Source of the DNA: an uncultured Alistipes sp.
GTDB lineage: Bacteria; Bacteroidota; Bacteroidia; Bacteroidales; UBA932
Direction of reading: 5' to 3'
DNA: 64,000 bases
NCBI GenBank assembly: GCA_902388455.1
Contig: CABMPD010000012.1
Location: forward strand, 20,312 to 84,311
Shown here one piece after another: positions 37,990 to 45,169 of the stretch. The position numbers and the translations under genes are program-made. The notes under the pieces were generated by a model, which saw only the letters and a program-made list of their open reading frames with translations, was not told the origin of the DNA and did no database searches. Within the stretch, counting starts at the first letter, position 1. Every line of letters begins with the position of its first letter.

Positions 37990-38022
37990 CCGTTTATAAT
38001 CGGTTATAAACGGTTATAAACG
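37990..38022. repeat. Inverted and tandem repeat, TTATAAACGG type
   Basis: CCGTTTATAA (37990-37999) and TTATAAACGG (38004-38013) form a perfect 10-bp inverted repeat with a 4-base gap, and CGGTTATAAACG is repeated at 38011-38022. No T-run follows, so an operator or recombination site is as likely as a terminator. Confidence 0.7.
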
Positions 38023-38027
38023 TTTCG

Positions 38028-38063
38028 AGACTGGCTTCATTGTTCCGGATGTTGTATTTTTGC
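38028..38063 (+). repeat. 36-bp upstream repeat, copy 1 (with -7 box)
   Basis: Begins AGACTGGCTTCATTGTTCCG and ends with the TATTTTTG box (38055-38062). 33 of 36 bases match copy 2 at 39242-39277. It precedes the ORF6N gene. Confidence 0.75.
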
Positions 38064-38199
38064 GTGTAAGCAACTTGTAAATATCCATTAAGAAGTTGAA
38101 CAACAGCACGAACAATGAGGAAATAAAAGACTGCGGTATGGAATGGGCGTACGCAAATGAATGTCGTGGTTGTCTCACTGCAGATTAATATAATAACTT

Positions 38200-39231
38200 A
38201 TGAATATGGAGAAGAACATTGTAGCTGAAGAAGTCAATGCTGAATTTCTGAAAGGATTTATTTACTGTGTCCGAGGTGTTCGCGTAATGCTGGATATGGA
38301 TTTGGCCAAGATCTATGGATATAGCACTAAGGACTTTAACCGCCAGGTGAAGAACAACATTGAGAAATTTGAACAGGACTTTATGTTCCAGCTGACCGAT
38401 GAAGAGTGTGAAATCTTGAGGTGCAAAAATTCCACCTCAAGTTGGGGCGGTCGCAGATACAGCCCTTACGCCTTTACGGAGCAGGGAATATATATGCTTA
38501 TGACTGTCTTGAAAGGTGAGTTGGCAACCAGGCAAAGTAAAGCCTTGATTCGCATCTTCAAGCAGATGAAGGACTACATTGTTGACAACCAGCCCTTGTT
38601 AAGGCAGAGGGAATATCTCCAACTATCTTTGCAGACAACCCGGAACACACAGGACTTGCTTGATTTGCGCAAATCCTTATCGTCTGTTGATGACAAGGTC
38701 GCCAGCATAATAGATACGCTGGGAGATGTCGTAACAAAGTCGGAACTTGCAAATGTCATGCAGGATTTCAGCCATCCTACCATCAGAAGAGAATGGTTAA
38801 TACTCAACGGCCAGCCTGTAGAGTCCGGTTTGGCTTACCAACAGATTTATGCAACGGCCAGGAGAACCATATTCGTGGTGGACAATTACATCGGACTAAA
38901 AACGTTGGTGCTCTTGAAAGACGTTCCTGCTGATGTGAAGGTTACAGTATTCTCAGACAATATCGGAAACCGATTACATCAGGCAGAGTTCAACGACTTC
39001 TGCCGGGAATATCCCGATGTTTCTGTTTCATTGCAGACATCCGGAGGTGTATTCCATGACAGGTATATTGTCATTGACTACCAAACGGCAGACGAGCAGA
39101 TTTACCATTGCGGTGCTTCATCCAAGGATGGAGGGAATAAAGTTACGACCATTACGGCCGTAACGGATGGAGATATCTATCATACTGTGATAGACAGACT
39201 TCTAAATAACCCAGTATTGATACTGCGGTAA
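38200..39231 (+). CDS. ORF6N-domain protein with PLD-like C-terminus
   Basis: 343 residues. Residues 15-105 match the ORF6N DNA-binding domain found in phage antirepressors (VRGVRVMLDMDLAKIYGYST, FMFQLTDEECEILRC, SPYAFTEQGIYMLM). A coiled linker (about 125-185) follows. The C-terminal part (about 200-343) has FVVDNYIGLKTLVLLKDV and VFHDRYIVID ... HCGASSKDGGNK, a phospholipase-D-like HxD pattern seen in related standalone proteins. Often found near mobile elements; biological role unknown. Bracketed by 36-bp direct repeats. Confidence 0.75.
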   Translation: MNMEKNIVAEEVNAEFLKGFIYCVRGVRVMLDMDLAKIYGYSTKDFNRQVKNNIEKFEQDFMFQLTDEECEILRCKNSTSSWGGRRYSPYAFTEQGIYMLMTVLKGELATRQSKALIRIFKQMKDYIVDNQPLLRQREYLQLSLQTTRNTQDLLDLRKSLSSVDDKVASIIDTLGDVVTKSELANVMQDFSHPTIRREWLILNGQPVESGLAYQQIYATARRTIFVVDNYIGLKTLVLLKDVPADVKVTVFSDNIGNRLHQAEFNDFCREYPDVSVSLQTSGGVFHDRYIVIDYQTADEQIYHCGASSKDGGNKVTTITAVTDGDIYHTVIDRLLNNPVLILR

Positions 39232-39241
39232 GTTTTAGTCA

Positions 39242-39277
39242 AGACTGGCTTCATTGTTCCGAATAATGTATTTTTGC
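39242..39277 (+). repeat. 36-bp upstream repeat, copy 2 (with -7 box)
   Basis: Matches 38028-38063 at 33 of 36 positions and contains TATTTTTG at 39269-39276, 26 bases before the Rpn gene start. Confidence 0.75.
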
Positions 39278-39302
39278 AGATGAAACTTAAAATGAGAACG
39301 AG

Positions 39303-40175
39303 ATGAAAAAGTATCTGGACCCGAAAGCCGATCTGACATTCAAGAAAGTGTTCGGCGAGCGCAAGGATTTAGTGATCAGTTTCTTGAACGCGATGCTTCC
39401 GTTCGGAAGTGAGGAAGAGAAGATAGTCAGTGTGGAGTATTTGAATCCGGAGCTGGTCAGTTTTAATCCTATGCGGGGAGACAGTGTGTTGTGTGTGTTG
39501 TGCGAAGATATGTCGGGTCGGCAGTTTATAGTGGAAATACAGGTGATGTGGAGTCCGGAATATAAAGTGCTGTTGGATTTTAATTCTTTATCCGGTATTT
39601 TGTATGAGGATGTAACAAAAACAGAGAAAGGCTATAATCTACAGCTGCCGATATACTCATTGAATCTATTGAATGATACATTCTCTGAAAGCGACGATTA
39701 TTACCACGATTATCCGACAGTGAGAATTGCTGAAACGAATGAATTGATAGAAGGCCTGCGTATGATATTCATAGAATTGCCTAAGTTTGAGCAGGAGAAT
39801 GGCAGAGGCGAAAGTATGCGTGTTTTATGGCTGAGATTTCTGACAGAAGTAGGAGGCAGCATTCAAGGAATTCCGGAAGAGTTGGAAAAGAATCCGGAAA
39901 TAAACAGAGCCATGTCAATGCTGGTGGAGGATGAGTTCTCAGAGAATGAATTATTGGCTTACGATTACTTCTGGGATAGAATAGGGGCGCACAGACTTTT
40001 GCTTTTGGGTGCATTTCGAAAAGGTCATGAAGCGGGACAACTAGTGGCGGCAAGGGAAGAAGGATGCCGTATTGAACGGATTAAGAATGCCCGTGCGATG
40101 AAGTCCAAGGGATTTCGTCCTGACGTTATTTCCGAAATAACTGGGCTGCCGCTATCGGAGATAGCAGGGTTATAA
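39303..40175 (+). CDS. Rpn family recombination-promoting nuclease (PD-(D/E)XK)
   Basis: 290 residues. Typical opening KKYLDPKADLTFKKVFGERKD, then a nuclease core with DSVLCVLCEDMSGRQFIVEIQV (Asp and Glu-x-Gln of the PD-(D/E)XK fold). The C-terminus has the charged MKSKGFRPDVISEITGLPLSEI helix-turn motif common in this family, once annotated as a transposase. Rpn proteins cut DNA and promote RecA-independent recombination; in Bacteroidota they occur in many chromosomal copies. A good terminator follows. Confidence 0.87.
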   Translation: MKKYLDPKADLTFKKVFGERKDLVISFLNAMLPFGSEEEKIVSVEYLNPELVSFNPMRGDSVLCVLCEDMSGRQFIVEIQVMWSPEYKVLLDFNSLSGILYEDVTKTEKGYNLQLPIYSLNLLNDTFSESDDYYHDYPTVRIAETNELIEGLRMIFIELPKFEQENGRGESMRVLWLRFLTEVGGSIQGIPEELEKNPEINRAMSMLVEDEFSENELLAYDYFWDRIGAHRLLLLGAFRKGHEAGQLVAAREEGCRIERIKNARAMKSKGFRPDVISEITGLPLSEIAGL

Positions 40176-40202
40176 TCAAATCTTCGAATTTATCCTTAGA
40201 GT

Positions 40203-40245
40203 CCCGTCCTGTGCTTTAATGCGGCGCAGGGCGGGTATATTTTTG
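40203..40245 (+). terminator. Terminator after the Rpn gene
   Basis: CCCGTCCTGTGC (40203-40214) pairs with GCGCAGGGCGGG (40224-40235) through 12 pairs, two of them G-U, then TATATTTTT. The same T-rich tail also spells a TATTTTTG promoter-like box (40238-40245). Confidence 0.8.
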
Positions 40246-40803
40246 TACCAAGAAATGTGAATGACAGGATTGCGGAATTATGTAAATGTTATCAATTTGA
40301 AAGGTAACATATTGAGTGATAATAGATATGCGTAGAGATTCGGATTTTAATTTCACGCACGACATTCAATGTGTTACATTTGTAATATCTGCGAAAAGCA
40401 GAAAAACGAAATGTTTTACAGCCCGCATTTGAAGAGAGCGATATTTTTAGTATATTTATTTGTTCGCTGAGTCGCGAGACTCTGTGACATATAGAAAATA
40501 CTGATTGTGAATCTTAGGATTCCCGGACAACAAAACCGCCAATTTTGAACACACGGGGATAATAAGCGTCACAGTCCGCATACCATCAAGTGCGGGCTGT
40601 TGTTTATTATACGTGTGTGAAGGTGCTTGGCGGTACCTGTTGTCCGTATACTAGGCGACAGTGCAGCATTTTTTTATTGTATAGTTTTTGTTAAATTTGG
40701 GTGTCGAAAGTAGCATCCCATAGGGCTGAGAATACCGATTGAGACTTAAAAGAGATGCATTAAGTGTAAAGATAAGTTAGTTGTATTTATAAAGTTAAAA
40801 AGT
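40246..40803. other. Gene-less AT-rich region with a rod-shaped inverted repeat
   Basis: No open reading frame of note. It holds a TACATTTG promoter-like box at 40375-40382, a small hairpin GAGTC/GACTC near 40465, and the long interrupted hairpin described at 40524-40646. Confidence 0.6.
40524..40646. ncRNA. Candidate structured RNA: 123-nt interrupted hairpin
   Basis: Five nested helices pair end to end: 40524-40532/40638-40646 (9 bp), 40536-40542/40627-40633 (7 bp), 40550-40555/40612-40617 (6 bp), 40559-40565/40604-40610 (7 bp) and 40572-40580/40591-40599 (9 bp, one G-U), with a 10-base apical loop TACCATCAAG. Internal loops are small and roughly balanced, giving a rod reminiscent of 6S RNA. 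Another short hairpin, GAATC/GATTC, precedes it (40509-40522). Strand and expression are unknown; a DNA-level hairpin element is the main alternative. Confidence 0.4.
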
Positions 40804-40920
40804 ATGAGCGAATATGATGATGACGAGTATTGCGATGAAGAAGAACAGCAATACTGGGAAGATTGGGCAAAGGCTTTGGACGACCTTGATGAGGGCGGTG
40901 ATGGAGGAGATTTCTTCTAA
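40804..40920 (+). CDS. 38-aa acidic small ORF
   Basis: ATG 40804 to TAA 40918-40920. Begins MSEYDDDEYCDEEEQQYWED and ends with a Gly/Asp-rich GGDGGDFF; very acidic. Composition is consistent with a small acidic protein, such as a regulator or decoy, but no family is recognised. No promoter box was found directly upstream, so it may be spurious. Confidence 0.35.
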   Translation: MSEYDDDEYCDEEEQQYWEDWAKALDDLDEGGDGGDFF

Positions 40921-40974
40921 TTCTAAGATCAAAGATACGAACTATATTGAAAAATGCAGAGAAAGTAAAGGAAC

Positions 40975-41090
40975 GCGTGTCTAAAGGTCTGTTGGATACA
41001 AGGCCGTCGACATACGGTTTGTCCTTGGAGGCAACGGCATAAGCCTGTCTTACGAGTTTGTTGGCGACAGCGACTATGGCGAGTTTTCCT
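40975..41090 (-). pseudogene. IS110-family transposase C-terminal remnant
   Basis: Minus-strand translation gives KLAIVAVANKLVRQAYAVAS followed by KDKPYVDGLVSNRPLD, the C-terminal end of IS110/IS116/IS902 transposases. The first ~300 residues, including the DEDD catalytic domain, are missing upstream, and no terminal repeats are evident. It marks past insertion and loss of an IS in the island. Confidence 0.7.
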
Positions 41091-41287
41091 TATGAAATTA
41101 CTGTGTGATTTATTCAAAATTGGACTAGATCCTTCACATGGTGCCCATATAAACAGATATGTTAACAACGGGTTATAGACGTTTTATCTATGTGTTTAAT
41201 AAGATGAAATAGAATCACTGAGGTGTTAAATTTACGATAAAGAAGAACGATAATTGGGAGAAAGTAGCCTTTATTGCAAGTGCAGGT

Positions 41288-42559
41288 GTGACAGCTCTTT
41301 TAGGAGGAGTTGTCACAGCTATTTATTCCATGAAAAGAAAAAGGAGAAAAGACGAAGAACAAAATTCTTTGGAAAACGATTCAATGGTTTCTACTTCTGG
41401 TTCAGAGTCAAGATATTCAAGCCGTGCAAATATCCATAGTGAAGATAGGTATCATAACCACATTCTAACTTGGATCAGGAACGCATATGAAAAAAGGAAT
41501 GTTCTTTCGGTCAAGATTACAGAAAAGAATAGAGGTGGCTATATGGTTAGATTTGTTGTAGATTCTGCAGAAGAAGGGTTTATGCCGAATAGCTGTTCTG
41601 GGTATAGAGCATGGGAGATTGGAGAGACTGTTGATGTGGTTGTTATTAATCTGACAGATAAGCCAATAGTGAGCGCACAAGCCGCAATTTTGGCGAAAGA
41701 AGAAGATGTCTATCAAAAAAAGGTCAGGTTATTGTCAGATGCAAAATCTTTATTGGAAAGGGAAGATGTTGCATCGGCAATAAAGTCTTACTGGGAACTT
41801 AGAACAAAATGGGATGAGATCGGACATGCAAAGCGCGAGAATGAGTTATGGCCTGAGTTCAAAGGTGTGATAGGCCAATTGTATTTAAAAAATGTAAAAT
41901 TAAGACAATTAGCCAAGGAGTTAAAAGAATTAGAAGTAGAGAAAAAACAGCATGTCATTTCACAATTTGAACCTGGGGATAAAGTATATGGTATTGTAGT
42001 GAAAATTCTGCCGAGAGGAACTGGAATCCTTGTAAAGATTGAAGGTCAGTGCGTAGAAATAATGGGTATTGTTCCCAAAGAGGAAATATCCTACAATTAT
42101 TTTTCCAATATTGAAGATGTGGTTAAAATAGGAAGTCTAATAGACTTAGTGGTGTTGGAAGTGGATTTAAAAAAACAAAAATTAACTTTAGGAATGAAGC
42201 AGCTAGAACAGTGCTTCGCCAATGACGCGCAAGTCTCTTCTGATGATGAATATGAATATGAATTTGAACAAGAAGCAGTGTATGATGTCAGAATCAAGAA
42301 AATTAAATATCCTGGGGTGATTATTACTGACGCTTTTGACAAATATTCATGTGGAGTTATTCTCCCCAATAATATACTTTTAGATGATACTCCTATCAGT
42401 GCTTCTGCAAGGTGGGTTCTGGTGAGTGGATTATATCAGGAAGGGGAATACATAATGGGTGTGCAATGTGTTGAGTCTTCAGATGATAGTAGTGTCGCAT
42501 TCTTGCAAGTCAATCTGCCGGGCAATATGGGTGATGTGCCTAACATAAACTTAATATGA
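41288..42559 (+). CDS. Membrane-anchored protein with S1-like, DUF349-like and further S1 domains
   Basis: 423 residues from GTG 41288. In-frame sequence continues upstream to ATA 41237 and would complete the membrane helix (KKNDNWEKVAFIASAGVTAL), so the true start may be non-canonical. After the N-terminal helix and a basic KRKRRK stop-transfer, residues about 70-135 form an S1-like strand pattern. Residues 145-200 resemble a DUF349 helix bundle (IKSYWELRTKWDEIGHAKRE, LWPEFKG). Residues 226-305 are a good S1 RNA-binding domain (FEPGDKVYGIVVKILPRGTG), and 328-395 probably a third OB fold. Overlaps the next gene by ATGA. Confidence 0.65.
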   Translation: MTALLGGVVTAIYSMKRKRRKDEEQNSLENDSMVSTSGSESRYSSRANIHSEDRYHNHILTWIRNAYEKRNVLSVKITEKNRGGYMVRFVVDSAEEGFMPNSCSGYRAWEIGETVDVVVINLTDKPIVSAQAAILAKEEDVYQKKVRLLSDAKSLLEREDVASAIKSYWELRTKWDEIGHAKRENELWPEFKGVIGQLYLKNVKLRQLAKELKELEVEKKQHVISQFEPGDKVYGIVVKILPRGTGILVKIEGQCVEIMGIVPKEEISYNYFSNIEDVVKIGSLIDLVVLEVDLKKQKLTLGMKQLEQCFANDAQVSSDDEYEYEFEQEAVYDVRIKKIKYPGVIITDAFDKYSCGVILPNNILLDDTPISASARWVLVSGLYQEGEYIMGVQCVESSDDSSVAFLQVNLPGNMGDVPNINLI

Positions 42560-42897
42560 AGAAGAAAACAAGAAACATCGTGGATGGTGTTGCAGCAGGA
42601 AGTGCTGCGGTAACTGGTGCTACAACTGCATTGTTCGGCTCAACAGCAGCGATGAGCATAGCGACGACTTTTGGAACGGCGTCTACAGGGACAGCTATCT
42701 CAACCTTAAGTGGCGCAGCCGCCACAAATGCGGCTGTGGCGTGGCTTGGTGGCGGTGCTTTGGCCGCCGGGGGTGGCGGTATGGCTGCAGGAGCAGTAGT
42801 ATTGTCTGCAATACCGATTGTAGGAACAGCTGTGGCTGTTGCTGGTGCAGGATATGGTATTTACAGATATGTCAGACATAGAAACACTAAGAAGTGA
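42556..42897 (+). CDS. Small glycine-zipper-rich membrane protein
   Basis: 113 residues, start overlapping the previous stop by 4 bases. A basic N-terminus (MKKKTRN) is followed by Ala/Gly/Thr-rich stretches, notably TNAAVAWLGGGALAAGGGGM and VVLSAIPIVGTAVAVAGAGY, then a basic tail (RYVRHRNTKK). Gly-x-x-x-Gly spacing suggests tightly packed helices that could oligomerise in the membrane. The LSGAAATNAAVAWLGGG block is a motif I have seen in scattered bacterial membrane proteins of unknown role. Pore-forming effector, channel or scaffold are all possible. Confidence 0.65.
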   Translation: MKKKTRNIVDGVAAGSAAVTGATTALFGSTAAMSIATTFGTASTGTAISTLSGAAATNAAVAWLGGGALAAGGGGMAAGAVVLSAIPIVGTAVAVAGAGYGIYRYVRHRNTKK

Positions 42898-42926
42898 CAT
42901 CTATGCTTTGTCAATATGGGATGTGT

Positions 42927-42957
42927 GGGTCTGGGTATTCAGGCCCGCTCCCTTTTT
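42927..42957 (+). terminator. Terminator after the S1/glycine-zipper pair
   Basis: GGGTCTG (42927-42933) pairs with CAGGCCC (42940-42946) with one G-U; a T5 run follows at 42953-42957. Confidence 0.55.
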
Positions 42958-42971
42958 AAGGTTGAAAAGAG

Positions 42972-43109
42972 ATGAATGTTAATATGGACAATTGGCAAAA
43001 TACAGAACAGTCTGAACGCGCCGACATGATTACAATGACGGAATCGCTTTTTGATAGGTTGTTCAATAGTGGAATTCTTTCAATGATTTTGCGCGATTTT
43101 CTGAATTAG
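42972..43109 (+). CDS. 45-aa small ORF
   Basis: ATG 42972 to TAG 43107-43109, starting MNVNMDNWQNTEQSERADMI and ending in a hydrophobic LFNSGILSMILRDFLN. No recognised family and no clear promoter. Could be a genuine small protein of the island or chance. Confidence 0.3.
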   Translation: MNVNMDNWQNTEQSERADMITMTESLFDRLFNSGILSMILRDFLN

Positions 43110-43115
43110 TGCCAT

Positions 43116-43175
43116 AAATTGCGGAATTTTATTTCAATATTTTCGGGATTTTGTATGCCGCAAATTACGGAATTT
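43116..43175. repeat. Pair of AAATTRCGGAATTT repeats
   Basis: AAATTGCGGAATTT at 43116-43129 and AAATTACGGAATTT at 43162-43175, 46 bases apart, 13 of 14 matching, each a near-palindrome. They lie between the small ORF and the DUF1963 promoter. Confidence 0.5.
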
Positions 43176-43212
43176 CAACATTGAAGTGATGGAAGATTTG
43201 AGATAAAATGCG

Positions 43213-43220
43213 TAGTTTTG
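43213..43220 (+). promoter_or_regulatory. -7 box for the DUF1963 gene
   Basis: TAGTTTTG, 25 bases before ATG 43246. Confidence 0.45.
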
Positions 43221-43245
43221 TGGAAATAGTTGACGAATAATAATT

Positions 43246-43869
43246 ATGGCAATAAAGATTACAACAAGGATAACGGATAAGGACCTCACCGGCCACAGCC
43301 ACTGGTGGGGTGCCCCCGATATGCCGGAAGGGATGGCCTATCCCTGTATTGAGGTGGAGGATGAGGACGGCGGCAGGTATCCGGAGCCGCTGACGTTCGT
43401 GTGCCAGATCAGGTGTGCGGATATTGCGGGGCTGGATCCGGAGGGGCTGCTGCCGCACAAGGGGATGCTGTACTTCTTCGCACCGATAGACTATTTTCTG
43501 GGGGATGACGGCTCTCCCCTGGATTACCATGATTCTCCGGCGGTGCTGTACACTGAGCGGGAGGAGGGGCTGCGCCCGTATGAACTGTGCTGGGAGGGAA
43601 CGGACGAGAGTGTTTTCAGACCGGTGGAGGAGATGCTGTTTTCCAGGGCGGAGTCTCCGCGGGGCGACGGCCACATCCTACTGGGCGAGCCTTATCAGGA
43701 AGAGGTGCGCCAGGCTCATCCGGGCTGCCTGTCGCTGTTGCAGATAGATGAGGATGACCGCTGGGGGCTGCGTTTCTATGATTGCGGGATGTACTATTTC
43801 CTCATCCGTCCCCGGGATCTCAGGGCCCGCAGATGGGGACGGGTTGAGGGGGATATGTTTTTTTATTAA
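43246..43869 (+). CDS. DUF1963 family protein (YwqG-like)
   Basis: 207 residues, with the family pattern SHWWGAPDMPEGMAYP, LTFVCQIRCADIAGLDPEGLLPHKGMLYFF, and the C-terminal LLQIDEDDRWGLRFYDCGMYYFLI. These YwqG-like proteins are widespread and functionally uncharacterised. High-GC codon use marks the return to core-like sequence after the AT-rich island. Convergent with the efflux operon. Confidence 0.8.
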   Translation: MAIKITTRITDKDLTGHSHWWGAPDMPEGMAYPCIEVEDEDGGRYPEPLTFVCQIRCADIAGLDPEGLLPHKGMLYFFAPIDYFLGDDGSPLDYHDSPAVLYTEREEGLRPYELCWEGTDESVFRPVEEMLFSRAESPRGDGHILLGEPYQEEVRQAHPGCLSLLQIDEDDRWGLRFYDCGMYYFLIRPRDLRARRWGRVEGDMFFY

Positions 43870-43874
43870 ACAAA

Positions 43875-43908
43875 ATCCGCCGCCAGAACACCCGTCCCGG
43901 CAGCGGAT
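43875..43908. terminator. Hairpin between convergent genes
   Basis: ATCCGCCGCC (43875-43884) pairs with GGCAGCGGAT (43899-43908) with one mismatch. There is no T-run, so termination is inferred from its position between two gene ends. Confidence 0.45.
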
Positions 43909-43938
43909 CATCTATTAAGTTCAGCGTAACTACAAGCG

Positions 43939-45150
43939 CTACAGCCTGTTCTTGTAAACCTCCGCCAGCAGCTTGCGGTACTGGTTCTCGAGGAGGAGGT
44001 AGGTGGAGATGTTGCCGTAGACGTTGTCGGCCTCGACGTAGTAGTCGATGACGGACATCTGGCCGGCCAGGACGGCGGACTTGAGGGCGTCGAGGGTGCT
44101 GTGCATCAGGGGCACGTCGTAGGTCTGGACGGCTGAGTGAATCTGCTGCAGCTCGTTGTAGCGGGACTGGAGCTGGGTCTCGGCCTGCAGGCGGGCGTTC
44201 TCGAGCTCGCTCTGGGCGGCGGTGTGGCGGGCCTCGGCGATCTTGGTCTTGTTGCGGGAGGAGAACAGGGGCAGGGAGGCTCCGACGAGGAAGCCGTTGG
44301 AGGCCTCCTTCATGGCGGTGTTGCGGCGGTAGCCGACCTCGAATTTGGGCAGCCAGTTCTGCTTGTTGACCTTAATCTCCTGGGCGGCTGCGTCTACGGA
44401 GGCCTCTGCGGAGAGGATTCCGGCGTCGGTGGCCATTACCTCGGCGTAGAACTCATCGTAGTTCACTACCTCTGCGGCAGCAGGGTATTGAGCCGTCAGC
44501 AGTTCCACGGGGATATTGCCGTTCATGGCCCTGAGGGTCTGGAGAGTATTCTGCCGTGCAGCCTCGTTCTGGGCCGCGAGGGTGCGGACGTTCATCCGCT
44601 CCATTTTCACCTTATTGACCTCTATGATATTTGCGCCTCCCTCGGAGAAGCGTTTCTCCATCAGGGCGAGGAGCTCGTCGGCATTGGCCATCCTCGTATC
44701 CAGCAGCTCTTTTTCCTGATTGAGCCGGACGAGGTCGAGGCACAGGAGTTGGGCCTGCAGGAGGATGTCCCTGCGCTGGAGGGCGTACTGCATGTCGAGG
44801 GCCTCGTTCTGGAGCTTGCCGGACTTGCCCCTCGAGATGTACTGCGAGGGGAAGTCGAAGCCCATGGAGACTACGAGTTCGGAGCTGGCGACTCCGTCAT
44901 AGCCGCGGGTGAAGAAGGGGCTGTAGGATACGGAGAGGTCCTGCTGGAGGTTGTTCTGGGCCTGGATCTCAAGCCGGGAGGCCTCGTTGTTCTGCTGGAG
45001 GGCGCGGAGCTGAAGGTTGTTCCTCTCCACTGCGGCCAGCACCGAGTCGATGCTCTCCATGCTCTGGGCCCTGAGGCTGCCGCAGGGCATGGCGGAAAGG
45101 CCCAGCGCTGCGGCGGTCAGAAACGGTAGTATGCTGTAAAATATTTTCAT
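43939..45150 (-). CDS. TolC-like outer-membrane efflux protein (CusC/CzcC type)
   Basis: 403 residues from MKIFYSILPFL, with a signal peptide ending near LRAQS. The longer ORF to 45222 would overlap the RND gene and lacks a signal at its start. Long helical segments (SIDSVLAAVERNNLQLRALQ, AEARHTAAQSELENARLQAE) fit outer-membrane factor coiled-coil hairpins. Third gene of a metal-efflux operon; it provides the outer-membrane channel. Confidence 0.85.
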   Translation of the reverse strand: MKIFYSILPFLTAAALGLSAMPCGSLRAQSMESIDSVLAAVERNNLQLRALQQNNEASRLEIQAQNNLQQDLSVSYSPFFTRGYDGVASSELVVSMGFDFPSQYISRGKSGKLQNEALDMQYALQRRDILLQAQLLCLDLVRLNQEKELLDTRMANADELLALMEKRFSEGGANIIEVNKVKMERMNVRTLAAQNEAARQNTLQTLRAMNGNIPVELLTAQYPAAAEVVNYDEFYAEVMATDAGILSAEASVDAAAQEIKVNKQNWLPKFEVGYRRNTAMKEASNGFLVGASLPLFSSRNKTKIAEARHTAAQSELENARLQAETQLQSRYNELQQIHSAVQTYDVPLMHSTLDALKSAVLAGQMSVIDYYVEADNVYGNISTYLLLENQYRKLLAEVYKNRL

Positions 45151-45169
45151 AAGATATATCGGATTAATT

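Noticed and set aside
40524..40646. Integron attC site
   Set aside because: The ends do not fit the RYYYAAC/GTTRRRY core sites, and no integron integrase is in the window.
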